Counted from the first letter of the stretch, positions 40,086 to 48,808 are shown. The stretch is 64,000 bases of DNA from Verrucomicrobium sp. BvORR106 (GCF_000739655.1 NZ_BATR01000069.1:1-64000), one strand, 5' to 3'. A program made the numbers and translations. Notes: generated by a model not told the origin, from the sequence alone.

Positions 40086-42611
40086 CTATTTGTTCAGGAA
40101 AATGCGGCTCTGGGTGATTTCATGAACCAGATCGCGGAGGCCGTATTGGGTGGGGCGGATCTTGGTGATGATGGCCTCTACGACTTCACGATCGGCGAAC
40201 TGGATGTCGGCACCGGTGCCGTAGATGATGAGCTTCTCGGTGAGGCTGCGGGCGAGCTGGTCCTTGTCCTCCAGCAGGATCTTCTTGTAGTCGGTGATGT
40301 CGTTGAAGGCCCGGCCTTCATGGGTGGTGCTGCCTTTCTCCACATTTGGGCCGCGGTAGACGCCGCGGCCGGTGTAGGGGACGTCCACCTGGCCCGCCTT
40401 GGTGCGGGTGGTCACGCGGTAGAAGTCGCGCCAGTTGCCGATGGGGTCGTAGTTCTCCAGAGCGAAACCGGGCGGATCAATGTGGACGTGGCAGGAGGCG
40501 CAGGCGGTGGAGTTCCGGTGCAGATCCAGCTGCTGGCGGATGGTGGTGGCGCCGCGGATGTCGGGCTCGATGGCGGGGATGTCTGGCGGCGGGGGCGAGG
40601 GGGGCTTGCCAATGATGCGCTCCAGCACCCACTTGCCCCGCAGGATGGGGGAGGTGCGGGTGCCGTCGGCGGTGACCTTCAGCACGGAGGCCTGGGTCAT
40701 CACGCCGCCGCGGCGGCTCTCGGCGGGGAGCTTTACCTTGCGGAACTCGCTGCCGTTGACTCCTGGAATCCCGTAAAGCGCCGCGAGCCGTTCATTGAGC
40801 ATGCTCCAGTCAGAGTCCACGAAGTTCAGCAGGCTCAGGTTGTGGCGCAGCACTTCATTGAAGAACGCCTGGGTCTCCAGGGGCATGGCCCAGAGGAGGA
40901 GGTTGTCGAAGTCGCTGTAGAGCTGGGGATCGGGGATGGTGAAGTCGATCTTCCGCAGGTCCAGCCACTGGCCGGCGAAGTTTTCCGTGAACCGTGCGGC
41001 CTTGGGCGAGTTCAGCAGGCGCTCCACCTGGGCGCGGAGCACGGCGGGGGTGCTGAGCTTCTTGCTGGCGGCGAGCGTGAGCAGCTCCTCATCGGGCAGG
41101 CTGGACCAGAGGAAATAAGACAGCCTCTCGGCAAGGGCGTAGTCATCCAGCCGCGTGCTGGGCAGGGTGCCATCCGGCGCGGGGGCGGTGGCCGGGGCGC
41201 TGTCGAGGAAGAGGAAGTCGGGTGAGGAGAGGATGAGCTTGTACCCGTAGCTCATGGCATCCAGGAAGGAGGCGCCCTCATCCAGCCGGCGGTGCACCTT
41301 CTGCACATAGTGTTGGGCGGTGGGCTCGTCCACGGGGCGGCGGAAGGCCCGCGGGAGGAAGGCGTGGATGAGCCGGGTAGCGTCCTCCTTGGGGTTAGAG
41401 GAAACAGGAACGAGCGGGTCGTTGTTCCACTGGAACTCGTTGCGGTTCTCCGGGATCTTGGGCACCTTGGTGCCGGTGCTCTCTGCCCGGGCCACGGAGC
41501 GAGGCTTGAGCGGGATGCCGGAGAAGAGGGTGCTGTAGGCAGGCGGCGGGAAGGCATCAAGCGGCCCGTCGATCTTGAGCCACTCCACGAGCAGCCCGGG
41601 GCCGGTGTATTCCTCCAGGGGTTTCTTGAAGCCGCGGATGTCCCAGTTGGTGAGGAGATTGGCGACGAAGGACTGGTTGCGTTCGAGGTCAAACTCGAAC
41701 TCGATGACCTGCGGCTCCCCATGGGGGATGTCGCGCACCTCACGCAGTATGGGGCCCTCGCGGCCGCTGTTCATCACCGTCATGAAGCCGACGGGGATGG
41801 GCTTGCCCTCCGCGCCCACGGCGCAGGCTTTCATCTGGATGCGGTAGCGTCCTGTGGCCGGGACGGGGGCGGTGGAGCAGAGACCGTAGCGAGGCAGCTT
41901 GCTGTAGATGATGAGCGTGTCACCCTGCAGCTTGGAGTTGCGCCCCAGCCCTTGTTTGAAGTTGGGGCCCTTCTGCGTGATCTCCATTCCCGTGCGGGCA
42001 TTGCTGAAGGGCAGGGGCGGATGCACGGGGATGACGGAGGCCACGGCCTTGGCGGCGGCTTCCTGGAAGAGGAGGAAGTGCGTGGAGGAGAGGTCCAGCC
42101 CGGCGCTCACATTGTCGAAGCCTGCGGTGGTGGCGTCCTCAGGCAGCATCTCTCTGAGGGAGAGCTTGGTGCCCAGCAGATCATTGAGCGTGTTCTCATA
42201 CTCCCGACCGTTGAGCCGGCGCAGGGTGACGCGGCCATACTTCTGCTGTCGGGTGAGGGAGGCGGTGTGAAGCTGACTGCGTAGGAACGTGGTGGCGGCG
42301 GCCGCCATGGCCTGGGGTGGGCGTTCCTGTTTCTTGGGCGGCATTTCGCCGGAAGCGACCTTGTCCAGGATGTGGGTCCACTTGGCGGCCAGCTTTTCGT
42401 CCTGGAAGTCCACCGCGAGATTATCGAGCCGGAGCCCGCCTTTCTGCACATCTTCGCCATGGCAATCGGTGCAATGGGCCTCCAGCAAAGGCTTCACCTG
42501 GGTGCTGTATCCGGCGGGAGCAGAGGGAGCCGCAGCCCCGTGGACGGATGTGGTCGCGGTCGCGGCGGCCAGGGCCAGGAGGCAGGGGGTACGGAGGCGG
42601 AGCGGAGACAT
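40086..42611 (-). CDS. PVC-type cytochrome protein with DUF1587/1592/1588/1585 domains
   Basis: Exported protein of 841 residues. After the signal peptide (LLALAAATATTSVHGAAAP) comes a PSCyt1 heme domain with CTDCHG, then DUF1587 (VTLRRLNGREYENTLNDLLG), a carbohydrate-binding-like beta region, DUF1595, DUF1592 (ADERLSYFLWSSLPDEELL-type block, here ALAERLSYFLWSSLPDEELL), DUF1588 with a second heme-like motif CASCHVHIDPPGF, and DUF1585 at the end. This is the complete standard order. Partner of DUF1552 encoded directly downstream. The start at 42611 is chosen at the signal peptide; an in-frame ATG at 42674 would add 21 residues. It is divergent from the GH18 gene. Confidence 0.92.
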   Translation of the reverse strand: MSPLRLRTPCLLALAAATATTSVHGAAAPSAPAGYSTQVKPLLEAHCTDCHGEDVQKGGLRLDNLAVDFQDEKLAAKWTHILDKVASGEMPPKKQERPPQAMAAAATTFLRSQLHTASLTRQQKYGRVTLRRLNGREYENTLNDLLGTKLSLREMLPEDATTAGFDNVSAGLDLSSTHFLLFQEAAAKAVASVIPVHPPLPFSNARTGMEITQKGPNFKQGLGRNSKLQGDTLIIYSKLPRYGLCSTAPVPATGRYRIQMKACAVGAEGKPIPVGFMTVMNSGREGPILREVRDIPHGEPQVIEFEFDLERNQSFVANLLTNWDIRGFKKPLEEYTGPGLLVEWLKIDGPLDAFPPPAYSTLFSGIPLKPRSVARAESTGTKVPKIPENRNEFQWNNDPLVPVSSNPKEDATRLIHAFLPRAFRRPVDEPTAQHYVQKVHRRLDEGASFLDAMSYGYKLILSSPDFLFLDSAPATAPAPDGTLPSTRLDDYALAERLSYFLWSSLPDEELLTLAASKKLSTPAVLRAQVERLLNSPKAARFTENFAGQWLDLRKIDFTIPDPQLYSDFDNLLLWAMPLETQAFFNEVLRHNLSLLNFVDSDWSMLNERLAALYGIPGVNGSEFRKVKLPAESRRGGVMTQASVLKVTADGTRTSPILRGKWVLERIIGKPPSPPPPDIPAIEPDIRGATTIRQQLDLHRNSTACASCHVHIDPPGFALENYDPIGNWRDFYRVTTRTKAGQVDVPYTGRGVYRGPNVEKGSTTHEGRAFNDITDYKKILLEDKDQLARSLTEKLIIYGTGADIQFADREVVEAIITKIRPTQYGLRDLVHEITQSRIFLNK

Positions 42612-42817
42612 CAGGGAAGAGGGGCAGGGCGAGCTGTGTCCTGAACGGCGGGATTTTGCCCAGTGTTGCACCATTCCGGCGAGGCAGGTGGCGGTGCAGG
42701 AGGAAAGTTACTTTCTCCAGCAGATGGAGAGGGGATCCTAATGGGAGGCGTGCTGGAAATCTCGCTCCCAGGCGGTGGAGTCTTGCCGATGCCTGAACCC
42801 TCCCTCATGCTGGAGAG

Positions 42818-43828
42818 ATGTTGCACACCCGAATTCGCACCTCCAGAGCGCGCTCCCTTTTCCACGGCATGCTGGTGGCGTTGACTGTTGCGCTGACGTT
42901 GACGGTGATGGTGGGCTCGGTGTCTGGCGCGGAACGGAAGATGGTGGTGGCCTATGTGCCGAACTGGATCGACTTGAAGAATTTCGCCACCCAGATCCCG
43001 TATGAGCGGGTGACGCATCTGAATGTGGCGTTTGAAAATCCGGTGAATGATGGGGGTGAGTTGTCCTATAGTGAGGCGAATGCGGTGCTGCTGCGGGAGG
43101 CCAAACGCCATGGCGTGAAGGTGTGCGTGTCCATCGGTGGTGGATCGGCCTCCGGGGACAAGGTGCTGAAGGGGCGGTATGCCCGCCTCCTGGGGGCCGG
43201 GCAGCGAGAGGCCTTTGCGCAGCGCCTGGTGGCGTATGTGGAGCGCCACGGGTTCGATGGTCTGGACGTGGACATCGAGGGGCCGTCTATCACGGAGGAT
43301 TATGGTCCTTTCATCGCAGTGCTCACACCGCTTATGAAGGCCAAGGGGTACCTGCTGACCGCGGCGCTCTCCAAAGGGTATGGCGGCGACCGGGTACCGG
43401 ATGCCGTGCTGGGGCAGATGGACTACATCCACATCATGGCCTATGACGGCGCAGGCTACTGGTCGCCGGACCGGCCGGGGCAACATTCGTCATTGGAGTT
43501 CGCCAAAGAGAGTGTGGACTACTGGCTGAAGCGCGGGCTGCCGCCGGCCAAGGCCGTGCTGGGTGTGCCGTTCTACGGCTACGGATTTGGCGAGGCCTTC
43601 AAGAAGCGGGACTATCCGTATGCGACGATTCTTTCGCAGTACCCCGATGCGGCGACGAAGGATCAAGTGGGCAGCACGATCTGGTACAACGGCATTCCCA
43701 CGATCCAGGCCAAGACGCGTCTGGCGCTGGAGAAGCATCTGGCGGGGGTGATGATCTGGTCTCTGGACCTGGATGTGCCGGGGCCGGAGTCGTTGTTGCG
43801 GGCGATTGATGGGGAGATGAGTCGGTAG
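42818..43828 (+). CDS. Exported GH18 family glycoside hydrolase (chitinase-like)
   Basis: Protein of 336 residues with basic leader and signal peptide (LVALTVALTLTVMVGSVSGA). The TIM-barrel shows the family 18 hallmarks: KVCVSIGGGS on strand 3 and catalytic DGLDVDIEG on strand 4 (acid/base Glu154), then HIMAYDGAG, GVPFYGYGFG and a terminal GVMIWSLDLDV. These enzymes cut chitin or peptidoglycan-type N-acetylglucosamine linkages with substrate-assisted catalysis. No chitin-binding domain is attached. Divergent from the DUF1592 gene with 206 bp between starts; no operon partner on the plus strand. The region after the stop is filled with repeats. Confidence 0.92.
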   Translation: MLHTRIRTSRARSLFHGMLVALTVALTLTVMVGSVSGAERKMVVAYVPNWIDLKNFATQIPYERVTHLNVAFENPVNDGGELSYSEANAVLLREAKRHGVKVCVSIGGGSASGDKVLKGRYARLLGAGQREAFAQRLVAYVERHGFDGLDVDIEGPSITEDYGPFIAVLTPLMKAKGYLLTAALSKGYGGDRVPDAVLGQMDYIHIMAYDGAGYWSPDRPGQHSSLEFAKESVDYWLKRGLPPAKAVLGVPFYGYGFGEAFKKRDYPYATILSQYPDAATKDQVGSTIWYNGIPTIQAKTRLALEKHLAGVMIWSLDLDVPGPESLLRAIDGEMSR

Positions 43829-43923
43829 ACACAAGACTAGAAGACACAAGACGCAAGACCTGAGGGGATGGGTGAGGAGGGAGTACCCGGAGAGAAGGGA
43901 GTGTCGGGTGCGGCGGGCCTGAA

Positions 43924-44125
43924 CCTTCTGCAAGATGCAGAAGGTGGCACGCTGGAAGCGCGCGGTCCCCAATGACCGCGGAGCGTTGTTGCAGGGAAGC
44001 TTGGGGAGCGCACGCATCCTGCGTGCTGTTTCCGGCATCTTGCCGGGAACGTCAGTCAGCGTGTGGCATTGTGAAGTGCAATCAAACATTCGTGCGACAT
44101 CACATCCGTCTGACGTGGAGGCGTT
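43924..44125. repeat. Dispersed repeat R1 partial copy e, with double-hairpin unit
   Basis: 43924-43970 has CTTCTGCA/TGCAGAAG and a GCACGCT/AGCGCGC hairpin. 44012-44054 has GCACGCA-TCC-TGCGTGC and TTCCCGGCA-TCT-TGCCGGGAA. The sequence to 44125 matches the inverted copy at 91-205. Short AGACACAAGA repeats at 43828-43858 precede it. Confidence 0.75.
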
Positions 44126-44156
44126 GATTGCGGTGGGGAGATAGCGGATACTTTCG

Positions 44157-44255
44157 GCTTTCCCACCTGAGCATCCTCTGCGGAGGCCCCCAAGGTTGAC
44201 TCGCTTAGGGCTCGTCCAACCTTGGGCTGTGCTACAGATCCCATACTGGGATCAA
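44157..44255. repeat. Repeat R4 (TTGACTCGCTTAGG element), copy 1
   Basis: Contains TTCCCACCTGA, then CCAAGGTTGACTCGCTTAGG, CTCGTCCAACCTTGGGCTGT. The arms CCAAGGTT and AACCTTGG are complementary. Other copies start near 60296 and 62126. Confidence 0.75.
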
Positions 44256-44436
44256 CTTCGGTCTGATGCGGGCACCTCAAGGTTGTTCCTTGGCGGCTAT
44301 CTCAAAAACGCGCGCGGTTGGTCTGTTCTCCTCACGTCGACATCCACAGAGATGCTGGGTGGTGGGGGATCAAAGACCGGTGGGTCAGGGTAGAGGTGTT
44401 TGCATGAGACATCGAACCGCATCCAGGAAATGAAAA

Positions 44437-44482
44437 ACCCAAGGTGGACTCGCGCGCGGTTCGCGGCTGGTCGACCTTGGGT
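44437..44482. terminator. Long hairpin after the DGPR-repeat gene, possible terminator or degenerate R4
   Basis: CCCAAGGT at 44438 and ACCTTGGG at 44473 are complementary, with an inner GCGCG-rich stem. It lies 45-90 bp beyond the stop of the minus-strand gene. Its GGACTCG and GGTCGACCTTGGG words resemble R4, so it may be a degenerate R4 copy serving as a terminator. No T-tract is obvious. Confidence 0.4.
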
Positions 44483-44525
44483 CTGGTGGAGGGAGGAAGT
44501 TATTTCTCAGTCCTGAATGTCTGAA

Positions 44526-45572
44526 TCAAAGGCGCTCGCCGGGAGGGCCGTCATTGCGGGGTCCGTCTTGACGAGGACCATCGGGGCCGGGGCCTTCACG
44601 ACGGGGGCTGTCACCGCGAGGTCCGTCTTGGCGGGGGCCGTCGTTGCGAGGGCCATCAGCACGTGGTCCTTCATTGCGGGGGCCATCGGCGCGGGGGGCA
44701 AACTGGGGCGGGCCGTCGTGGCGGCGGTCGTCACTGCGGGGGCTGTCGGCACGAGGTCCATCGTGGCGGGGGCCGTCAGCACGGGGGCCGTCATCGCGAC
44801 GATCATTGTCACGGGACTGTTCACGGCGCGGCTCGTCCTTGCGGTCAAACTCCGGGCGACGTTGGCGGTCGGGGCCGGGACCGTCAGCGCGGCCGTCACG
44901 ATCACCGCGGGTGTTCAAGGAGCGGCGCAGTTCTTCCACGGCGCGCTTGAGCTGCTGCACCTCATTGCGGAGGTCGTTGTCACCTGAACCCTGTTGTTTG
45001 GGTTGTTGTTGAGGCGCGAACCCTGGGTGGCGGCGCTCACCGCGGGCCTGGAAGTTGGGGCGGGCGAAGGGGCCGGGTTGGCCACCGCGGCCTGCGCCGA
45101 ATCCGGAGCCGAAGCCGGGGCCATAAGGAAGGTGGGGATGGCGGAACTGACGCGGGCCGGCATTGGACTGCCAGGGGCCTTCACGGCGGCGATCGTTGTT
45201 GCGCGGGCCGCGGCGGAAGTCGCGGCGGTTCTGCTGGTCCTGCGGGCCGGCACCTTGCGGATTGTTCTTGAGCGACTGCTGGATGCGCTCTGCCAGGTGG
45301 CCAAGGCCTGCGGCACGGAGGTGCTTCAGGGCTTCTTCAATGTGCTCGCGTTTTTCCGCGGAGTCACCGGCGCCTTGCTGAGGGCCACGACGGAAGTCGT
45401 GGTCGCGACGGGGGCCGGGGCCCTGCTCGGCTCGGCCATGGGGCCCTTCATTGCCCCGGGGTGCGGGCGGTGGTCCGGGTGGTTGATCCCCACCGGGGCC
45501 AGGGCCCTCCGCGAAGGCGGCGGTGGTGAAACTGAGGGCGGCGAGAAGCGAGACGATGCGTGGTGTCTTCAT
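44526..45572 (-). CDS. Exported low-complexity protein with DGPR pentapeptide repeats
   Basis: Protein of 348 residues. After a signal peptide (VSLLAALSFTTAAFA) come Pro/Gly/Arg-rich sequence, a short helical motif (EKREHIEEALKHLRAAGLGH), another Gly/Arg/Pro-rich part, a coiled coil (NDLRNEVQQLKRAVEELRRS), and a tail of about 18 copies of a five-residue unit (D/N/E)GPR(A/N/Q/H)(D). The tail is strongly charged and almost surely disordered. Proteins with the helical motif and a disordered basic tail occur widely in Verrucomicrobia and Planctomycetes but have no known function. The 15-nt periodicity of the DNA would allow slippage and length variation. Encoded alone. Confidence 0.8.
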   Translation of the reverse strand: MKTPRIVSLLAALSFTTAAFAEGPGPGGDQPPGPPPAPRGNEGPHGRAEQGPGPRRDHDFRRGPQQGAGDSAEKREHIEEALKHLRAAGLGHLAERIQQSLKNNPQGAGPQDQQNRRDFRRGPRNNDRRREGPWQSNAGPRQFRHPHLPYGPGFGSGFGAGRGGQPGPFARPNFQARGERRHPGFAPQQQPKQQGSGDNDLRNEVQQLKRAVEELRRSLNTRGDRDGRADGPGPDRQRRPEFDRKDEPRREQSRDNDRRDDGPRADGPRHDGPRADSPRSDDRRHDGPPQFAPRADGPRNEGPRADGPRNDGPRQDGPRGDSPRREGPGPDGPRQDGPRNDGPPGERL

Positions 45573-45715
45573 GCACGAGTTGAAAACCCGTACTGCGAAA
45601 TGGTTGCAAAATTTCTTTCAGGCCCGGCCGGAGCCGGGCTCGCTGTAACGGAAGCAAGGAGCAAATAGGTTGTTTCTAGAACCCGCGCTGGCCTCCCTTG
45701 AGGTCCTGTTGTTGG

Positions 45716-46093
45716 CTAGGATTCCATCCGGTTCAGATGGCCCCACAGGCCGGTGATGGTCTTCTCCGCGGCTCGCATCAGTTCCTCTGCGGACTTGTCG
45801 GGTGGCAGGGTGTCATCCACCACGGGATCACCCGTCAGGGAGCTGAGCAGATTGGTGGCGTCCGCGCTGGTGGGATAGAGGAAGTTCTTCTCCTGCTCGG
45901 CATCGGAAAGGATGTAAACCGCCAGGCCCAGGACCCAGGTGCCGTCCTTGCGCAGGAAGTAGCGCATCTGATCCAGCGTCGTGCTGCCGGGGGCGGAGCC
46001 CTGCTGCCGGATGAGGAACGGGCCGCGACCCTGCGGGCCATCACCAACGTTCAGGAGCTGGCAGTTGTCGTAGCTATTGGTCAGGGTGGGCAT
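45716..46093 (-). CDS. Conserved-looking small protein of unknown function
   Basis: Protein of 125 residues with no signal peptide or membrane segment. The sequence looks globular (QMRYFLRKDGTWVLGLAVYI, LSDAEQEKNFLYPTSADATN, AAEKTITGLWGHLNRMES). I do not recognise the family. It lies 61 bp upstream-side of the alpha/beta-hydrolase lipoprotein on the same strand (after it in transcription order), so it may belong to the same transcript as the two hydrolases. Confidence 0.65.
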   Translation of the reverse strand: MPTLTNSYDNCQLLNVGDGPQGRGPFLIRQQGSAPGSTTLDQMRYFLRKDGTWVLGLAVYILSDAEQEKNFLYPTSADATNLLSSLTGDPVVDDTLPPDKSAEELMRAAEKTITGLWGHLNRMES

Positions 46094-46154
46094 GACTTCA
46101 GTGGGTTGGGTTTGGCGGGGGCAGCGGATTGGCTGGAGTCTCGATCAGCATACA

Positions 46155-47414
46155 CTACTTTTTCAACAAGGTCATCACCCAATCCAGCGTCTCCTGCTCG
46201 CGGAGGATTTCGGTGTGCTCGTGCAGCAGGTGGCGGAAGGAGCCGGTGCTTTGCTTGATGCGGAGGTCGGTCTCGCTGACGACGGTGACGACCCCGTCGT
46301 TCTCACCGCGCAGGTAGAAGGGGCCGCCTTTGATCGAGCCATAGACTAGGTGGTGGACGGTCCCCTTCGGCAGCGGCGTGGCGTAGATGTGCAGGAGGTA
46401 ATCACTGCCGGGCCGGACATCCAGCCAGGAGGGCACGGGCTTCTTCAAGTGACGGATGCCAGACTCGGCCGCCTGATGCCCGCCCCATGGGGTGGAGATG
46501 CTGACGAACTTGGGGATGAAGTTGACTCCCTCATCCTTGACCGCCTCGGTGATGGCCGTGCGGGAGACCAGCCCGCCCATGCTGTGGGCCACCACATAGC
46601 AGACGGGAAATTGGTGGCGCTGGCGGAGCCCCCGCAGGCCGGTGGCGAGCACACTGGAGACGCGGTCCAGCCGCATGCCGCTGGGGTAGTGGTAAAACCA
46701 GAACTGGTATCGTTTGCGGTCGAAGTGATCGATGAAATAACGAAAGTCCTGCGGGCTGCCGCCGATGCCGTACACAAACACCACGGGGATGCGGTGGGGA
46801 TCGTAGGGCTCGGTGAAGTAGAGTCCGAGGGTGTTGGTGCTGAGAAAGTCGAGTGGACGCCAGAGGCCGCTGCCGCCCACCTCCGGGGCGAAGCGCGGCT
46901 CATCGAGAGAGGCCACGTCCCCCAGGGCGACCTGCGTGATGCCGCCGAGCGCTTTGTTTTCCACGGGCATCTCGATGACGGTACCGGGCGGCAGGTTGTG
47001 CTCGCGATGCAGGGTGAGCTTCCAGATTTTCACCCGTGCCTTTGGATCGCTCAGGGAGAGAGGCTGGACATCTTTGATGAAGTCCAGCGGCTCGCCCGCA
47101 TCATAGTGGCGGTTGTCGTTCTCGTCCGTAAAAGCGCCGACGCGGTAGGTGCTATCGAGGCTTAGATTGAAGGCGGCGATGCCATCCGGGCGCACCTTCT
47201 GGAAGCCGGCGGAGTCCTTGCGCAGACCGTTCTCCATGCGCCACGCGAGAGCGTAGGTGGAGTGGCGGGCGTCCTTGGGCAGGTTCGTGACCTCGACGGC
47301 AATGCCGCCGCGGGACTCCAGGGTCTCCACCTGCTGACGGAGGCCCAGTAGGGAGCAGGAGCTCAGCAAGGGCAGGGCCAGCAGGAGGCCGACGAGGTGA
47401 AGGCGAGTCTGCAT
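46155..47414 (-). CDS. Lipoprotein alpha/beta hydrolase (lipase-like)
   Basis: Protein of 419 residues with a lipoprotein signal (LLLALPLLSSCS; lipobox LSSC). A beta-rich N-terminal region (about 30-165) precedes an alpha/beta-hydrolase fold: oxyanion region FVYGIGGSPQDF, nucleophile elbow VVAHSMGGLVSR, and a late GENDGVVTVVSE and HEHTEIL block that would supply Asp and His. The first Gly of the usual GHSMG is Ala. Probable membrane-attached esterase or lipase; substrate unknown. ATG 47414 is chosen at the signal peptide. A second lipoprotein hydrolase is encoded 61 bp upstream on the same strand, so the two likely form an operon. Confidence 0.85.
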   Translation of the reverse strand: MQTRLHLVGLLLALPLLSSCSLLGLRQQVETLESRGGIAVEVTNLPKDARHSTYALAWRMENGLRKDSAGFQKVRPDGIAAFNLSLDSTYRVGAFTDENDNRHYDAGEPLDFIKDVQPLSLSDPKARVKIWKLTLHREHNLPPGTVIEMPVENKALGGITQVALGDVASLDEPRFAPEVGGSGLWRPLDFLSTNTLGLYFTEPYDPHRIPVVFVYGIGGSPQDFRYFIDHFDRKRYQFWFYHYPSGMRLDRVSSVLATGLRGLRQRHQFPVCYVVAHSMGGLVSRTAITEAVKDEGVNFIPKFVSISTPWGGHQAAESGIRHLKKPVPSWLDVRPGSDYLLHIYATPLPKGTVHHLVYGSIKGGPFYLRGENDGVVTVVSETDLRIKQSTGSFRHLLHEHTEILREQETLDWVMTLLKK

Positions 47415-47475
47415 GAGCAAGTGCGTGTGGTGAGGCGGGGTGGGGTGGGAGCGGAGTGGAAGGGAGACGGAGCGC

Positions 47476-48327
47476 TCAAGCGCGGGGTGTTGGTGTGGAG
47501 GTGCTCTGAGCCGGGGGCTGGGGCGCGGGATGCCCTGTGAAGATCGGCGCCACGTGGTCCCGGATGAAGTCCTCCTTCACGTTGTCGAAGTGGTGGCCCT
47601 TGTCCTCGTCCTTCCGGAATTCCTTGGTGTAGTGGATGGTGACAATCTTCTCTGCGTAGAGGCGACGGGTGGCCGGGGAGGCCCCAGTTGGCAGCACGAA
47701 CCCTTTGATGCCCGCACCGGGGTCGTGGAACTTCCGGTCCGCGGTGCCGGAGAGAGGCATGAGGATCTTGAGCATGCGGTCATGCGTGGAGGTGATGATG
47801 GTGAGCCGCTTCACGCGCTTGAGAGCCTGGGTCATGTCATAGTCCCGACTGATGGAGGCCCCGAGTAGCACGACGTGGTCCACCTGGACGGACTCCGGCA
47901 GGGCCTCCAGGGCAAAGACCGCCTCCGCCGTGCCTGCGGAGAAGCCCAGAATGCCCACGGGAGCATTCGGGTACTTCGTCTTGTACTTCAGGATGCTGGC
48001 GGCAGCCTGGGCGGCTTTGGCCCGCTTGTACTCCACGCTGGCATCCTGGTCTGCGATGAGGCCCTTGCCCGTCTCCCAAGTGACGAGTTCCCCGGCACCG
48101 GTGTACCCGGCATCCAGCATGCCGGCCACCACGCCAGCGGCGTAGTTGGATTTGTCGGTGCCGCCACCGGCGCCATCCATGTAGAAGATGCAGCCCCGGG
48201 TGAGCCGCTGCTTGTAGTCGGGGCGGTGCTGCGGCTTCCAGACCGGCTTGGTCTGGCAGGCGGGGACGGCAAGGAACAGGGCGAGGAGCAAGACCAGACG
48301 GACGGACAGCAGGATGGCGTTGTTCAT
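47476..48327 (-). CDS. Lipoprotein with alpha/beta-hydrolase-like fold
   Basis: Protein of 283 residues. Lipoprotein leader (LVLLLALFLAVPACQT; lipobox VPAC), then an alpha/beta-hydrolase-like core with nucleophile elbow ILGFSAGTAEAVFAL, a DHVVLLGASISRDYDM strand and GHHFDNVKEDFI that could give the late His. YMDGAGGG near the N-terminus is the likely oxyanion loop. Probable surface or periplasmic esterase; substrate unknown. The frame stays open upstream to 48693, but that part is repeat-derived and low complexity (LHHSTTPPLHHS); ATG 48327 at the signal peptide is the real start. Confidence 0.82.
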   Translation of the reverse strand: MNNAILLSVRLVLLLALFLAVPACQTKPVWKPQHRPDYKQRLTRGCIFYMDGAGGGTDKSNYAAGVVAGMLDAGYTGAGELVTWETGKGLIADQDASVEYKRAKAAQAAASILKYKTKYPNAPVGILGFSAGTAEAVFALEALPESVQVDHVVLLGASISRDYDMTQALKRVKRLTIITSTHDRMLKILMPLSGTADRKFHDPGAGIKGFVLPTGASPATRRLYAEKIVTIHYTKEFRKDEDKGHHFDNVKEDFIRDHVAPIFTGHPAPQPPAQSTSTPTPRA

Positions 48328-48447
48328 GGGAACCAGAGGGGGATGCCAGTGAGCGGTAGGTCGCAACCAAGAGGATGCGGATGTCCGTGCAGTATCGGCA
48401 ATAAGCGCGGGTAATGGAAGGGGTTTTTCAATGGAGTGGCATTCGGT

Positions 48448-48514
48448 GAGCGGTGAGTGGTGGAGTGGTGGAGTGGTGGAGTGGTGGAGTGGCGGAGTGG
48501 CGGAGTGGCGGAGG
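48448..48514. repeat. GGAGTGGT octanucleotide microsatellite
   Basis: About four GGAGTGGT units followed by three GGAGTGGC units. It lies 120-190 bp upstream of the minus-strand lipoprotein hydrolase. A shorter version (GGAGTGGT x3) is at about 57416-57442. Eight-base repeats are prone to slippage. The 48328-48808 gap holds this, one R3 hairpin copy and no gene. Confidence 0.75.
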
Positions 48515-48616
48515 AAAGGTAGAAGAGCCGTCCCGGCTCTTGGCAGCGGGGGAGCGAAGAGGCGTGGTATGAAGGGCGATGGGGCAAAGTGGACGTGGGG
48601 CGCGATGAGGCGGTCC

Positions 48617-48738
48617 GGCGTCCCTCCGGGACGCGAGGGCGAGGGGGATTGATCAATCCGGTGGTGGAGGCCTGTCATCAGGCCGGGAACCACCGGATCA
48701 ACGTGAGAGGAATTGTTTCCGTCCCGGATGGGGCGGCG
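48617..48738. repeat. Hairpin repeat R3, copy 1 (long form)
   Basis: GCGTCCC-TCC-GGGACGC, then the long hairpin with outer stem CCGGTGGT/ACCACCGG and inner stem GGCCTG/CAGGCC, then TTCCGTCCCGGATGGGGCGG. Nine copies occur between 48.6 and 60.8 kb. Confidence 0.85.
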
Positions 48739-48808
48739 GAAGGCTGGCCAACTGCGTCATGGTCGATGCTTGAGGAAAGTGGCAAGTTGGGTGTACACTG
48801 CTCTAAAG

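Noticed and set aside
40122-42284. Long plus-strand frames (367 and 330 codons) opposite the DUF1592 gene
   Set aside because: Shadow frames of a GC-rich gene; the minus strand has two CxxCH motifs and the full DUF order.
43924-44054. Hairpin series that might be a CRISPR array
   Set aside because: Different stems are adjacent without constant repeat length or spacers, and no cas genes are present.
45000-45572. Plus-strand frame (44994-45668) opposite the DGPR-repeat gene
   Set aside because: The minus-strand gene has a signal peptide, coiled coil and regular repeats; the plus frame is its antisense product.
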